Source: Mycobacterium sp. SMC-2 (GTDB lineage: Bacteria > Actinomycetota > Actinomycetes > Mycobacteriales > Mycobacteriaceae). Taken from it: 64,000 bases of DNA. Each line of letters starts with the position of its first letter. The first letter of the stretch is position 1. The position numbers were made by a program, and so were the translations under genes. Location of the stretch: contig NZ_CP079863.1 of the NCBI RefSeq assembly GCF_025263485.1, forward strand, positions 5,022,001 to 5,086,000, in the 5' to 3' direction. The notes under the pieces were generated by a model, which saw only the letters and a list, made by a program, of their open reading frames with translations, was not told where the DNA came from and made no database searches. Below are positions 18,716 through 26,987 of the stretch, piece after piece.

Positions 18716-19585
18716 TCAGAGTCCCAGGAACCGCGCAACGGCCCGGGCCTCGCGGCGGCCCTGCTCGCGTCCGGCCAGTGCCGAGGCGACGCGACACGCG
18801 GGATCCAACGGGTTGGGCCCGAACGCCGCCAGCGAGCCGGTGTCGGCAAACACCGCGCATGTCGCACCGGCGAACGACGAGATCTCCACGGCCGGCCCGG
18901 CGCCGAACGGCGAAGGCGCGTCCACACCCGAGGGCACCAGCACCACCGCGGCATCGCAATCGGCGGCCACACCGAGGTTGACGGAGCTGGCGATCCCGCC
19001 GTCCATGTAGCGCCGGCCCGCGATCGCGACCGGCGGCCACGCCCCGGGCACCGCGCAGCTTGCCGCCACCGCGTCGACGAGGTCGACACCGGAGTGCCGG
19101 TCGAAAACCACCAATTCTCCGGTGTCCACGTCGATCGCGGTGACCCGCAGCGCCCGGTCGGGCCAGTCGTGTGACGGCAAGCGCCGCGCGATCACCTGGC
19201 GGCGCACCGGCGGCGGAACGGTTTTCGTCGCCAGCGCCACGGCACCGATCCGCTGCATCTGCTGCCGCATCTTGTCCGTCGGGTCGGCGTAGGGCTCCGC
19301 CAAGGCCGCCAAGAACATTTCGGTGATGGCGTCGACGTCGACCCCGGAATCGATCTCGGCCGACGATTCGGCGACCTGCCGCTCGAACAGCTCGTCGAGC
19401 GTGCTGCCGCTGCCGATCTGCGCGGCGACCGCCGAGCCCGCGGAGGTCCCCACCAGCACGTCCGAGTCCAGCAACAGCCGGGCCGCCGTCGGGGACTCAT
19501 CGGCGATGCCGCGCAAAACGCCTGTCTCCCAGGCTATTCCCGCTATTCCTCCACCGGCCAGCACAAGGGCTCGTCTGGTTGTCAC
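18716..19585 (-). CDS. Patatin-like phospholipase, Rv1062 type
   Basis: A 289-residue patatin-family protein, unlike its neighbour outside the motifs. It opens with LVLAGGGIAGIAWETG as the oxyanion loop, has S48 in GTSAG and the catalytic aspartate in YMDGGIAS. Serine hydrolase activity on lipids is expected; no signal peptide is seen, so it probably acts in the cytosol. It begins four bases after the glutamine amidotransferase stop on the same strand, which suggests cotranscription with that gene. Corresponds to Rv1062. Confidence 0.88.
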   Translation of the reverse strand: MTTRRALVLAGGGIAGIAWETGVLRGIADESPTAARLLLDSDVLVGTSAGSAVAAQIGSGSTLDELFERQVAESSAEIDSGVDVDAITEMFLAALAEPYADPTDKMRQQMQRIGAVALATKTVPPPVRRQVIARRLPSHDWPDRALRVTAIDVDTGELVVFDRHSGVDLVDAVAASCAVPGAWPPVAIAGRRYMDGGIASSVNLGVAADCDAAVVLVPSGVDAPSPFGAGPAVEISSFAGATCAVFADTGSLAAFGPNPLDPACRVASALAGREQGRREARAVARFLGL

Positions 19586-19588
19586 GGG

Positions 19589-20473
19589 CTACCGCCGGGC
19601 GCTCGGCAGTAGGTGTTGCGATTCTTCCACCGCCGCGCTCAGATCCGCGCGACGCAGCAGGTGCGCGGGCGGGCCGGGCAGTATCAAATGTTGGTCGACC
19701 TGCAGCGCGGCGTCGACGTGGACCAGCTGACCGGGCTCGAGCAGCCGCCAGCGCAGGTCGTCGTCCATGCGTTCGGTGGCGAACACCACCGACGGGCGGG
19801 TGCACAGGTGTTCCGATTGCGCGTGAATTCGCTTGGTGCGCATGTCGAACTTCGGCCCGCGCGTGGGGGCGTCGTCGGATCGGTCCAAGACATAGAGTTC
19901 ATGGGTTTCGGGATACCGCAGCGCCCACATGTCGGTCGCCGTGCTCAGCAGCACGTTGACCGCATAGATCGGCACATTGGCCGCGAGCCATTTCATGGCA
20001 TCGGCCAGGCCCGCGGTCACGTCGCCGTCGCGCGCTCGGATCGCGGCGGTGATCAACGCGAACACCCGCTCGGAATCGGTGTCGCCCAGCACCACATCGT
20101 CGGCGCCGACCTCGCGCAGCCGTTCATCGAGGACGTCCAGCCCCTCCAGCACGCCGTTGTGCGCAAAGATCCGGCCGTCCTGCAGGAACGGGTGGGTGTT
20201 GCGGACGTCGAGCGAACCGGTCGTCGCGTAACGCACATGCGCGATGAACGTGGTTCCGCTCAGCTCGTGGGCCTCGGTGGCGAACGCGGCGTCCGCCCAG
20301 GCCGCCATGGGCTGCTTGTCCAGCCGTGGCCGGCCGCGCTCGTCGAAGACGCCCAGGCCCGTGCCGTCGGGGTTTCTCCTGCTCTGCTCGGCGAGGCTGT
20401 CCGGGGCGTCCAACAACCAAAACGTCGCGGTGCAAACGTCCGTCCCGGCATGCAGCCCGAATAGTCGACACAT
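19589..20473 (-). CDS. Class II glutamine amidotransferase
   Basis: A 294-residue Ntn-type glutaminase domain without an attached synthase, as in Rv1061. After removal of Met1 the nucleophile is Cys2 (MCRLFGLHAG). RRNPDGTGLGVF, HVRYATTGSLDVRNTHPF and FAHNGVLEG supply the glutamine-binding residues. Related proteins include EgtC, which acts on gamma-glutamyl amides; the real substrate here is unknown. The ATG at 20473 was chosen because the cysteine must follow the initiator. It runs together with the Rv1062-type patatin downstream. Confidence 0.88.
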   Translation of the reverse strand: MCRLFGLHAGTDVCTATFWLLDAPDSLAEQSRRNPDGTGLGVFDERGRPRLDKQPMAAWADAAFATEAHELSGTTFIAHVRYATTGSLDVRNTHPFLQDGRIFAHNGVLEGLDVLDERLREVGADDVVLGDTDSERVFALITAAIRARDGDVTAGLADAMKWLAANVPIYAVNVLLSTATDMWALRYPETHELYVLDRSDDAPTRGPKFDMRTKRIHAQSEHLCTRPSVVFATERMDDDLRWRLLEPGQLVHVDAALQVDQHLILPGPPAHLLRRADLSAAVEESQHLLPSARR

Positions 20474-20493
20474 GGCCTCGACGGTACCCAGGC

Positions 20494-20967
20494 TCAGCGG
20501 GTCAACACCTCGGCGAGGTCCCGCAGCGCTCGATGCGCGTAGCGCTTCCACAGCATGCCGAAGAGCGGCAGGCCCGGCGCGGACAGCGGTGATTTCGGGT
20601 AAATGGACCAGCGCCAGGTGATCTCGGTGCCGCCGTCGACCGGGGTGAAGGTCCATTCGCCGGTGACCGACTCGACCAGCAGCGCCATCGGGCCGTGGAT
20701 TTGGGTGAGCCGGTAGCCGAAGGACCGCGGCGGGTCGACATCGGTCAGGTCTTCGCGCGCGCTGCCGCCGCCGGCCAGGACGATCGTGCGGCTCTGGCCC
20801 GCCGCGTCCCAGGCGCCGGTCTGGTCCCGTACCTCCTTGATCGGCGGGATCGGCCCATACCAGCGGCCAAAGATCTCCGGGAGCGAGACGGGCAGCGTGC
20901 CGCGAAACGCCGTGTCGGGCGCGACGGGCACCACATGCGATTGCTCGACGACACACGGCTGCGCCAT
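20494..20967 (-). CDS. SRPBCC (START-like) family protein
   Basis: A 157-residue protein with the helix-grip layout of polyketide cyclase/dehydrase-type lipid-binding proteins: VVPVAPDTAFRGTLPVSLPEIF at the front (given in part as VVPVAPDTAFRGTLPVSLPE), a central beta-sheet (GEWTFTPVDGGTEITWRWSIY, in part TFTPVDGGTEITWRW) and a C-terminal helix (LFGMLWKRYAHRALRDLAEVL). It likely binds a hydrophobic small molecule. Length equals Rv1060. It lies between fadD14 and the amidotransferase gene on the same strand with short gaps. No enzymatic residues can be assigned. Confidence 0.8.
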   Translation of the reverse strand: MAQPCVVEQSHVVPVAPDTAFRGTLPVSLPEIFGRWYGPIPPIKEVRDQTGAWDAAGQSRTIVLAGGGSAREDLTDVDPPRSFGYRLTQIHGPMALLVESVTGEWTFTPVDGGTEITWRWSIYPKSPLSAPGLPLFGMLWKRYAHRALRDLAEVLTR

Positions 20968-20992
20968 GAGACTCCTTCCTGCCCTGGGCTAT

Positions 20993-22624
20993 TCAGTCGC
21001 GCGCCTCGACCACCCAGTAGCCGTGCTCAGCGTAGCGCGCCCGGATGGCCTTCTTGTCGTACTTGCCCACGCTGGTGCGCGGAATCTCCTCGACGAACGC
21101 CCACCGCTCGGGCAGCCACCAGCGAACCACCTTCTCCGCGAGGAACTTTCGCAGGTCCTCGGCGCTGACCGTCGCGCCTTCCTTGGCCACCACGACGGCC
21201 AGCGGCCGTTCCTGCCACCGCTCGTCGGGTACGCCGACCACCGCGGCCTCGACCACGTGTGGGTGTGCGATCAGGTTGTTCTCCAACTCCACCGAGGAGA
21301 TCCACTCCCCACCGGACTTGATGACGTCCTTGGCCCGGTCGGTCAGCGTGACGAAACCCCGCTCGTCGAGCCGTCCCACGTCGCCCGTGCGCAACCAGCC
21401 GGAGTCGAACTTCGAGTCGTCGGCGGTCAGGTAGTACGAGCCGGCGATCCATGGGCCGCGGACTTCGACCTCGCCCACGGCTTCGCCGTCGTTGGGCAGC
21501 ACCCGGCCGTCGTCGTCGACGATCCGCATTTCCACGCCGCAGACCGGCTGGCCCTGGGTGGCGCGGAACGCCCAGTGCTGGTCCTCGGGGGTTCCCGGGG
21601 GCGGCCACGCCATGGTGGCCATCGGGGACGTTTCCGTCATGCCCCACAGCTGCCGGACCTGCACGCCGTGCTTCTCGTCGAAGGTGCGCATCAGCGAAAC
21701 GGGAACGGCCGAGCCGCCGCAGACCACCAGCCGCAGTGACGACATGTCGTGGTCGGGGTCTTCCTCCAGGCGGTGCAAGACGTCGTTCCAGATGGTGGGC
21801 ACAGCGCCCGCCACGGTCGGTCGCAGGTCCTCGACCATGCGGATCAGCGAGCGCGCGTCGAGGTGACAGTCGGGCAGCACCAGGTCGGCGCCGGCCATCA
21901 GCGCCGCGTAGGGCAGGCCCCATGCGTTGGCGTGGAACATCGGCACGACCGGCAGCACGCTGTCGACGGAACCCACGCCGATGCCGTTGGCGGTGCAGGC
22001 CGCCATCGTGTGCAGGTAGCTCGAACGGTGGCTGTAGACCACGCCTTTCGGGTTGCCGGTGGTGCCGCTGGTGTAGCACATTGCGGCCGCGGACTTCTCG
22101 TCGAGCTCCGGCCAGTCGAATTCGGCCGACTCGCCGGCCAGCACGTCGGCATACCGGAGGACGGCCTTGCCGGACCCCTCGAACGGGGCGGTGTCACCCT
22201 CCCCGACCACGATGACGGTGTGCACGGTCTTGAGGTCGCCCAGTACGGGGGCGAGCAGCTTGGCCAGCGACGCGTCGACCAGCACCACCTGGTCTTCGGC
22301 TTCGTTGGCGACGTAGGCGATCTGCTCGGCGAACAGGCGGATGTTGAGGGTGTGCAGCACGGCGCCCATCGACGGCACCGCCAGGTAGGTCGCCAGGTGT
22401 TCGGCGTTGTTCCACATGAACGTCGCTACCCGCTGATCCGCGCTGATGCCGAGGCGGCGCAATCCGTTGGCCAGCCGGGCGGCGTCCTGCCCCACTTCGC
22501 GGTAGCTGATTCGCCGGTAGCCGTCAGCGGTGGCGGTGGTGACCGTCCGCGCGCCGTGCACACCGCAGCCGTGCCGCATGATCGCGGTGATCGTCAACGG
22601 AGAATCCTGCATCGTGCTGTCCAT
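20993..22624 (-). CDS. fadD14: Medium-chain fatty acyl-CoA synthetase
   Basis: A 543-residue member of the ANL superfamily. The AMP-binding signature YTSGTTGNPKGV is near residue 190, the A5 motif WGMTETSP near 330, the A7/A8 region around GWLRTGDVGRLDERGFVTL-type sequence near 410, and the catalytic lysine is in PRTSVGKYDKK near 525. It activates fatty acids to acyl-CoA via acyl-AMP. Exact length and the neighbours Rv1057- and Rv1060-type identify it as FadD14 (Rv1058). ATG at 22624, with a second ATG four codons in. The SRPBCC gene follows after 25 bases. Confidence 0.9.
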   Translation of the reverse strand: MDSTMQDSPLTITAIMRHGCGVHGARTVTTATADGYRRISYREVGQDAARLANGLRRLGISADQRVATFMWNNAEHLATYLAVPSMGAVLHTLNIRLFAEQIAYVANEAEDQVVLVDASLAKLLAPVLGDLKTVHTVIVVGEGDTAPFEGSGKAVLRYADVLAGESAEFDWPELDEKSAAAMCYTSGTTGNPKGVVYSHRSSYLHTMAACTANGIGVGSVDSVLPVVPMFHANAWGLPYAALMAGADLVLPDCHLDARSLIRMVEDLRPTVAGAVPTIWNDVLHRLEEDPDHDMSSLRLVVCGGSAVPVSLMRTFDEKHGVQVRQLWGMTETSPMATMAWPPPGTPEDQHWAFRATQGQPVCGVEMRIVDDDGRVLPNDGEAVGEVEVRGPWIAGSYYLTADDSKFDSGWLRTGDVGRLDERGFVTLTDRAKDVIKSGGEWISSVELENNLIAHPHVVEAAVVGVPDERWQERPLAVVVAKEGATVSAEDLRKFLAEKVVRWWLPERWAFVEEIPRTSVGKYDKKAIRARYAEHGYWVVEARD

Positions 22625-22769
22625 TGAGGTACCGCCTTTGGATCTCGCGCGCAGCGTCGCCTGATGTCACCCTTCCCAGACGCGGGGTGGCCGCGTCCCG
22701 GGCCGACAGGGATGGGCCGTCGGCAGCCTCCACCCTAAGCCCGAGGTGGCGCCGGCGTCGGCAATCACT

Positions 22770-23858
22770 CTAAGCGAGTACGGGTTCCCGCTGTGGCAGC
22801 TCGGGCAGCCGAGTCCACGACGCCTCGGCCGGTCCCCCGCCCGCGGTGATCGGCGTAACGGTCACCACACCGGAGTGGCCGGCGGTGTAGAGGTATCGAC
22901 CGTCGGGGCTTTCGACCACGCAGGACGGGTGCTTCCCGGTCATGATTTCACCCATGACGTCGTGGGTTCGCGTGCAGACCACGGCGACGCGGTCGTCGCT
23001 GACCAGGTAGGCGCGCCGGCCGTCGCGACTCAGCGTCAAGCGGGTGAGAGGACCGGCAAGCTCGCTGAGCTTGCGCGTGCCGGTGATCTTGCGGGTTCGG
23101 GTGTCGATGACGTCGAGCACCGCGCCCACGACGGGGCCGCAACTGGCCACGTAGGCCGTGGCGCCGTCGCCGCTGAGCGCGACGTCGCGAATCGGCAGGC
23201 CCAGCTCGTAGGCGCCCACGATGTGGCAGCAGCCACCGACGCGGCCGTCGGCCTGCGCGCGCGTCTCGATGACGACCAGTTCACCGCCGGACGGCCCGTT
23301 GGTGGCGGCGTAAAGGTGCCGCCCGTCGGGGCTGATGCGAACGCGGTCCGCGGTGGTTCCGGGCGCGGTGGCGAGGTCGATCACCTCGAAGTCGTCGGTG
23401 GTGGTGTCCACGACCGTGACGTCGGCGCCGCGGGCGCCGTTCCGGCTGGCGTAGACGAACCTGCCGTCGGCGCTCACGGTCAGATCGCTCACGCTCCGGG
23501 CCAGCGGATGGGTTGCGATGCGCGCGTTCGTGGCCAGGTCTACGACGTCGATGGAGTCGTACGCCGTGGTCGCGGTGCTGACATAGGCGCGCGGGGCGTC
23601 CCCACCGCTCACGGCGATGGCGAACGGTTCGTGCAGGCCGGCGACGGTCTGCAACACCCGCCGCGCATCGGTGTCGATGATCGAGACTGTGTCGCCGCCG
23701 TGGTTGGCAACCACCAGCCGGCTGCCGTCGTGGTTGATGCCGATATCGCTGATCGGACCGTTCCGCACCGGAATCTGGACCACCGAAGCGTCGTCGAATC
23801 GGAAGACTTGCCCATCTCGGTCGTCCTGGAAGGCCTTGTGCTCGTTCAGACCGCTCAC
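22770..23858 (-). CDS. Seven-bladed beta-propeller protein, Rv1057 type
   Basis: A 362-residue YVTN/NHL-like beta-propeller. Repeats of the pattern ISDIGINHDGSRLVVANHGGDTVSIID (partly written) recur seven times, each with a DG(S/R)xxYV(A/S) turn. No signal peptide or transmembrane helix is seen. In M. tuberculosis Rv1057 is a single propeller protein whose expression is controlled by the TrcRS and MprAB two-component systems and by SigE; its job is unknown. Start is GTG at 23858, preceded by AAAGGCGG. The 380-bp non-coding region upstream holds a candidate MprA box. It probably forms its own transcript. Confidence 0.88.
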   Translation of the reverse strand: MSGLNEHKAFQDDRDGQVFRFDDASVVQIPVRNGPISDIGINHDGSRLVVANHGGDTVSIIDTDARRVLQTVAGLHEPFAIAVSGGDAPRAYVSTATTAYDSIDVVDLATNARIATHPLARSVSDLTVSADGRFVYASRNGARGADVTVVDTTTDDFEVIDLATAPGTTADRVRISPDGRHLYAATNGPSGGELVVIETRAQADGRVGGCCHIVGAYELGLPIRDVALSGDGATAYVASCGPVVGAVLDVIDTRTRKITGTRKLSELAGPLTRLTLSRDGRRAYLVSDDRVAVVCTRTHDVMGEIMTGKHPSCVVESPDGRYLYTAGHSGVVTVTPITAGGGPAEASWTRLPELPQREPVLA

Positions 23859-24238
23859 GCTGTACCGCCTTTGCTGTGTTGTCGGCGCGGAGGCACAGTC
23901 GCCAGGACTTACGCGACAATTTGGCCGCCGGATCCTCCGGATCTCAGCACCGAAAGGCGCTGACGCGACTGGTTTTTGCGAGTCTACCGGCCGGAAATCG
24001 CGTCTACGCGGTTCGAAATCCGCTGACGTTAGCTACGTCACTCCCCCGCACTCAGGTTCTGCTCAGGCTTTCAATTACGCTGTATCGCAGTCGCTTACCC
24101 TCAGCGAAAACGATGCAAACGCGCATCCCGCGGATTTCGCATTCACCGCTAACGTCCCCGGTCAGCGCCGTCCGGATGCCCAGGATAAGAAACTCTCAGG
24201 GTCGAGCGCGCGAAGAGGCAAACATCACACCTTGGCCG
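23859..24238. promoter_or_regulatory. Control region upstream of the Rv1057-type gene
   Basis: 380 bp without a credible gene, between the DUF427 stop and the propeller start. It is less GC-rich than its surroundings and carries several short repeats: CTCAGG at 24051 and 24062, and the near-palindrome GCTGACGTTAGC at 24022-24033. On the minus strand AGAAC, then 18 bases, then CGTA resembles a weak SigE-type promoter, but the match is not good enough to call. Confidence 0.45.
24050..24068. promoter_or_regulatory. Candidate MprA-binding box
   Basis: ACTCAGGT, three bases, GCTCAGGC: two 8-base direct repeats with an 11-base period, the 8-3-8 layout described for the MprA box. It sits about 190 bases before the start codon of the Rv1057-type gene, a known MprA target in M. 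tuberculosis. Confidence 0.5.
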
Positions 24239-25009
24239 CTAGCTGAACTGGGTCCGCGGCCGGGGCAAGGTGGCGCCGTCGACGACGATGTCCACCTTCT
24301 CGTTGTAAAACGCCACCAGACCGGCGATCTGGCCGACCGCCGGCAGCGGGTAGTGGTACGTCCAGGCCAGGTCCGGATGCAAGGCCTGGCCGACCCGCGC
24401 CGACCAGTATCCCGACGTCACGCCCTTGTACGGGCACAGCGTCTGCGTCACGCTTGGTTCCAGATGTTCGAAGGCGATATCGGTGGGGTCAATGTAATAC
24501 CTTGTGGGCAAACCGGTTTCGAAGAGCAGAACAGGAGATTTGGTGTCCGCCAGCGTAATCCCATCCAGCTCGATCCGGACGTGCCGGTGTGAGCGCAGCG
24601 CGTCAACCCGCGAGTAGGGATTGCGTGGGTGGCCGTAGATCGGCTCGTCTTCCTCGAACCACCGCAAGGCATTCCATTCGAATCGCACAGTCCCGGCCAC
24701 CGGGCCGTCGCCGTCGGCGTCGAACACCCGCGCGGCGGACGGGAGAGCCTCACCGGTACCCAGTAGGCCGTGCAGCCGCGACGGGCCGAATTGCACTGTC
24801 TGCGGATGGTTCTCGTCGCACAAGAACTCCGCGCGGACATCCGCCAACGGGATGTAGTACTGCGGGTAGTACGGGACCTCCCACACGTAGAGGGCGGCTG
24901 TGGTGTCGAAGACGAGCGCGTCCCCCAGATAGCCACGCACCCGGCGCGGCGCGGGCTCGACCCTGCCGCGCGCGGCGGCCATTTGGGGGTAGTCGCGTTC
25001 GGCGGTCAC
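24239..25009 (-). CDS. DUF427 double-domain protein
   Basis: A 256-residue protein with two tandem DUF427 modules: residues about 20-110 (RVRGYLGDALVFDTTAALYVWE-type, shown in part as GYLGDALVFDTTAALYVWE) and about 130-235 (HVRIELDGITLADTKSPVLLFE-type, then CPYKGVTSGYWSARVG). The CPYKG motif is the family mark. The domain is small and all-beta; its function is unknown. It equals the Rv1056 type. GTG start at 25009 overlaps the stop of the DUF6295 gene by four bases, so translation is coupled. Confidence 0.85.
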   Translation of the reverse strand: MTAERDYPQMAAARGRVEPAPRRVRGYLGDALVFDTTAALYVWEVPYYPQYYIPLADVRAEFLCDENHPQTVQFGPSRLHGLLGTGEALPSAARVFDADGDGPVAGTVRFEWNALRWFEEDEPIYGHPRNPYSRVDALRSHRHVRIELDGITLADTKSPVLLFETGLPTRYYIDPTDIAFEHLEPSVTQTLCPYKGVTSGYWSARVGQALHPDLAWTYHYPLPAVGQIAGLVAFYNEKVDIVVDGATLPRPRTQFS

Positions 25010-25281
25010 CTCTGATCCTTGGCGGCCAGCCCGGCCGGTGCGTGGGCGATCGCCGTCCGGATGGCGTCGGCCAGCGCCAGGGCGCTCTCCTCGGTGAGCT
25101 CCAGCGCCACCCGCGCCGACGGCCCGAGCTCGGGGTTGATGACGTCGATGTTGACCGTGTGGCCGTAGGGCGCGTGGACCGGGTGATCGACGTACACCGT
25201 CGCCCGGCCGGCGCGGAACCATCCCGTGGCGCCCTTGCCGCTGCCCTCGATTTCGACGTGTTCGGTGAGATAGGTGCACAT
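25006..25281 (-). CDS. DUF6295 family small protein
   Basis: A 91-residue protein beginning MCTYLTEHVEIEGSGKGATG, the typical opening of the actinobacterial DUF6295 family. Conserved features are DHPVHAPYGHTVNIDVINP and an alpha-helical end (SALALADAIRTAIAHA). No catalytic role can be assigned. ATG at 25281. It follows the dienelactone hydrolase gene after 11 bases and overlaps the DUF427 gene (GTGA), making a three-gene leftward unit. Confidence 0.8.
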   Translation of the reverse strand: MCTYLTEHVEIEGSGKGATGWFRAGRATVYVDHPVHAPYGHTVNIDVINPELGPSARVALELTEESALALADAIRTAIAHAPAGLAAKDQR

Positions 25282-25292
25282 GGCCGGCGAAC

Positions 25293-26048
25293 CTAGCCTT
25301 TCAGGTGAGTGGCGAAGAAGTCGTCGATGCGCCGCCAGCCGTCCACCGCCGCCTCCGGCCGGTAAGCGGGCCGATCGACGGAGAAGAACGAGTGCCCCGC
25401 TCCCTCGTAGGAGTGGAACTCGTGCGGCTTGTTCAGCTTGGTCAGCTCCTCGTCCAGAGCGGCCACCGCGGCCGGCGCCGGGAAGCGGTCGTCGAGCCCG
25501 AACAGGCCGAGCAGCGGGCAACTGAGGTTCGAGGCCAGGTGCAGGATCGGCTTCATGGCCTTGGGCATGCCCTCGGGCGCATCCTCGACCACGAAGGCGC
25601 CGTAGCAGTCCACCGCGGCGTCGAACGGCAGCGAACACGCCGCCAGGTACGCGTGCCGCCCGCCCGAGCAGTGCCCGATGACACCGAACTTCCCGTTGGC
25701 GCCCCGCAGGGAACGCAGGTGCTCGACAGCGCCCGCGACATCGCCGACCAGCCGCTCGTCGGGCACCCAGCCGGCGGCGCGCGCCGCCGCCGCGGCGTCG
25801 TCGGGGGACGCACCGGGGGCCTCGCGCGAATAGAGGTTGGGGACCACCGCGTGGTAGCCCATGACGGCGAGCCGCCGGACGAACTCCTTGGTCTCCCGGT
25901 CGTAGCCGGGCATGTGATGGATCCACACGACTCCGCCGCGCGATCCCTCGGCGAGCGGCATAGCGCGGTATGCCTCGATCTCGTCGCCGCCGTGGCCGGT
26001 GATGGTGATCGTTTCCGCACGGATGGCGTCGGGGGTGACCGCGTTCAT
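25293..26048 (-). CDS. Dienelactone hydrolase family protein
   Basis: A 251-residue alpha/beta hydrolase. The nucleophile is a cysteine, C127 in GHCSGGRHA, as in true dienelactone hydrolases; the aspartate is in FGLDDRFPAP and the histidine in YEGAGHSFF. Such enzymes open enol-lactones in aromatic breakdown, though many relatives act on other esters. A strong GAAAGGAG sits just before the ATG at 26048, which decides the start over two upstream in-frame ATGs; one of those (26081) overlaps the stop of the membrane-protein gene. It is in line with DUF6295 and DUF427 genes downstream. Confidence 0.88.
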   Translation of the reverse strand: MNAVTPDAIRAETITITGHGGDEIEAYRAMPLAEGSRGGVVWIHHMPGYDRETKEFVRRLAVMGYHAVVPNLYSREAPGASPDDAAAAARAAGWVPDERLVGDVAGAVEHLRSLRGANGKFGVIGHCSGGRHAYLAACSLPFDAAVDCYGAFVVEDAPEGMPKAMKPILHLASNLSCPLLGLFGLDDRFPAPAAVAALDEELTKLNKPHEFHSYEGAGHSFFSVDRPAYRPEAAVDGWRRIDDFFATHLKG

Positions 26049-26077
26049 CGCGACTCCTTTCGGGGCTCCCTGCGCGT

Positions 26078-26935
26078 TCATCGCCGCTTGTCGCGCACCT
26101 TGTACGTCGAGGGCCACGACTTGCGCGACTCATCCCCGGTCAACGGGGTGCCCATGCCCCCGACCTTCACGTTGTAGGCCTCCTTGCCGGGGCCGACCTC
26201 CCGGTTCGCGTGTTCCTGGGCGAGGAAGTACAGCTCGTCGATGGTGGCCTCGTCGTAAGCCACGAACGAGGTTTCCCGCTCGACGTCGTCGATACCGACC
26301 AGCATCCGTTGGGGCAGGAACCGCGACGCCACCGCCGCCAGGCCCAGCAGCGTGAACGGAATGATCCAGTAACACACGTACGACACCGGAGTCCTGGTGT
26401 CCAAAATCGTCGTGTCACGCCGCACGATCGGCGGAATCGCCGACGACACCGTCATGCCGGCCGCGGTCGCCACCCAGAGCCAACTCAGAACGCCCACGAC
26501 CCGGCCGAATAGCTCGGTCTTGACCACGTCGGCGGGTTGTTCCGCGGCGGCGAACGCGCGCACGAACGGCTTGCCGATCAGCATGCCGGCCAGCGCCACC
26601 ACGAGGAACCCGGCGGTGCTCAGCGGCAGAATCCACCGCTGGGCGAACCACTCATCCCGCGCGAAAGTCAGCCCGGTCAGCACCACAAACACTGCGGCAG
26701 AACCGGATTCGAGCGTCCGCTCCGGCTTGTCGGCGAGACTCCCGATGACCAGCGCGATGGTCGCGAGCGCCAGCCCGGCCAGCGCGGCGGCGGGGAACGG
26801 GACGTTACCGACGAGCACCCAATAAACGATCCACGGCGCAAGACCAAACAGCATGCCCACGATGGGCCAGTGTATGAGTGGCGGCTTTCCGCGACGTCGG
26901 CGGCGGGGCGAAAATTTGGTCCGCGGCGCCACCAA
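26078..26935 (-). CDS. Multi-pass membrane protein of unknown function
   Basis: About 285 residues with a basic N-terminus (SPRRRRRGKPP) and six hydrophobic segments (for example IVGMLFGLAPWIVYWVLVG, AALAGLALATIALVIG, PLSTAGFLVVALAGMLIG and YWIIPFTLLGLAAVA). The C-terminal 70 residues are soluble and charged (DDVERETSFVAYDEATIDELYF). I do not recognise the family. The start is uncertain: the first possible codon is TTG at 26935, with GTG one codon later. The stop overlaps an ATG in the dienelactone hydrolase leader, so an operon with that gene is likely. It is divergent from the cheB-like gene with about 50 bp between them. Confidence 0.7.
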   Translation of the reverse strand: MVAPRTKFSPRRRRRGKPPLIHWPIVGMLFGLAPWIVYWVLVGNVPFPAAALAGLALATIALVIGSLADKPERTLESGSAAVFVVLTGLTFARDEWFAQRWILPLSTAGFLVVALAGMLIGKPFVRAFAAAEQPADVVKTELFGRVVGVLSWLWVATAAGMTVSSAIPPIVRRDTTILDTRTPVSYVCYWIIPFTLLGLAAVASRFLPQRMLVGIDDVERETSFVAYDEATIDELYFLAQEHANREVGPGKEAYNVKVGGMGTPLTGDESRKSWPSTYKVRDKRR

Positions 26936-26987
26936 GAGGGCTTATGACCCTTGGCGCCGACCCCGGTCCAGGGCCAGTCTTGAAGCC

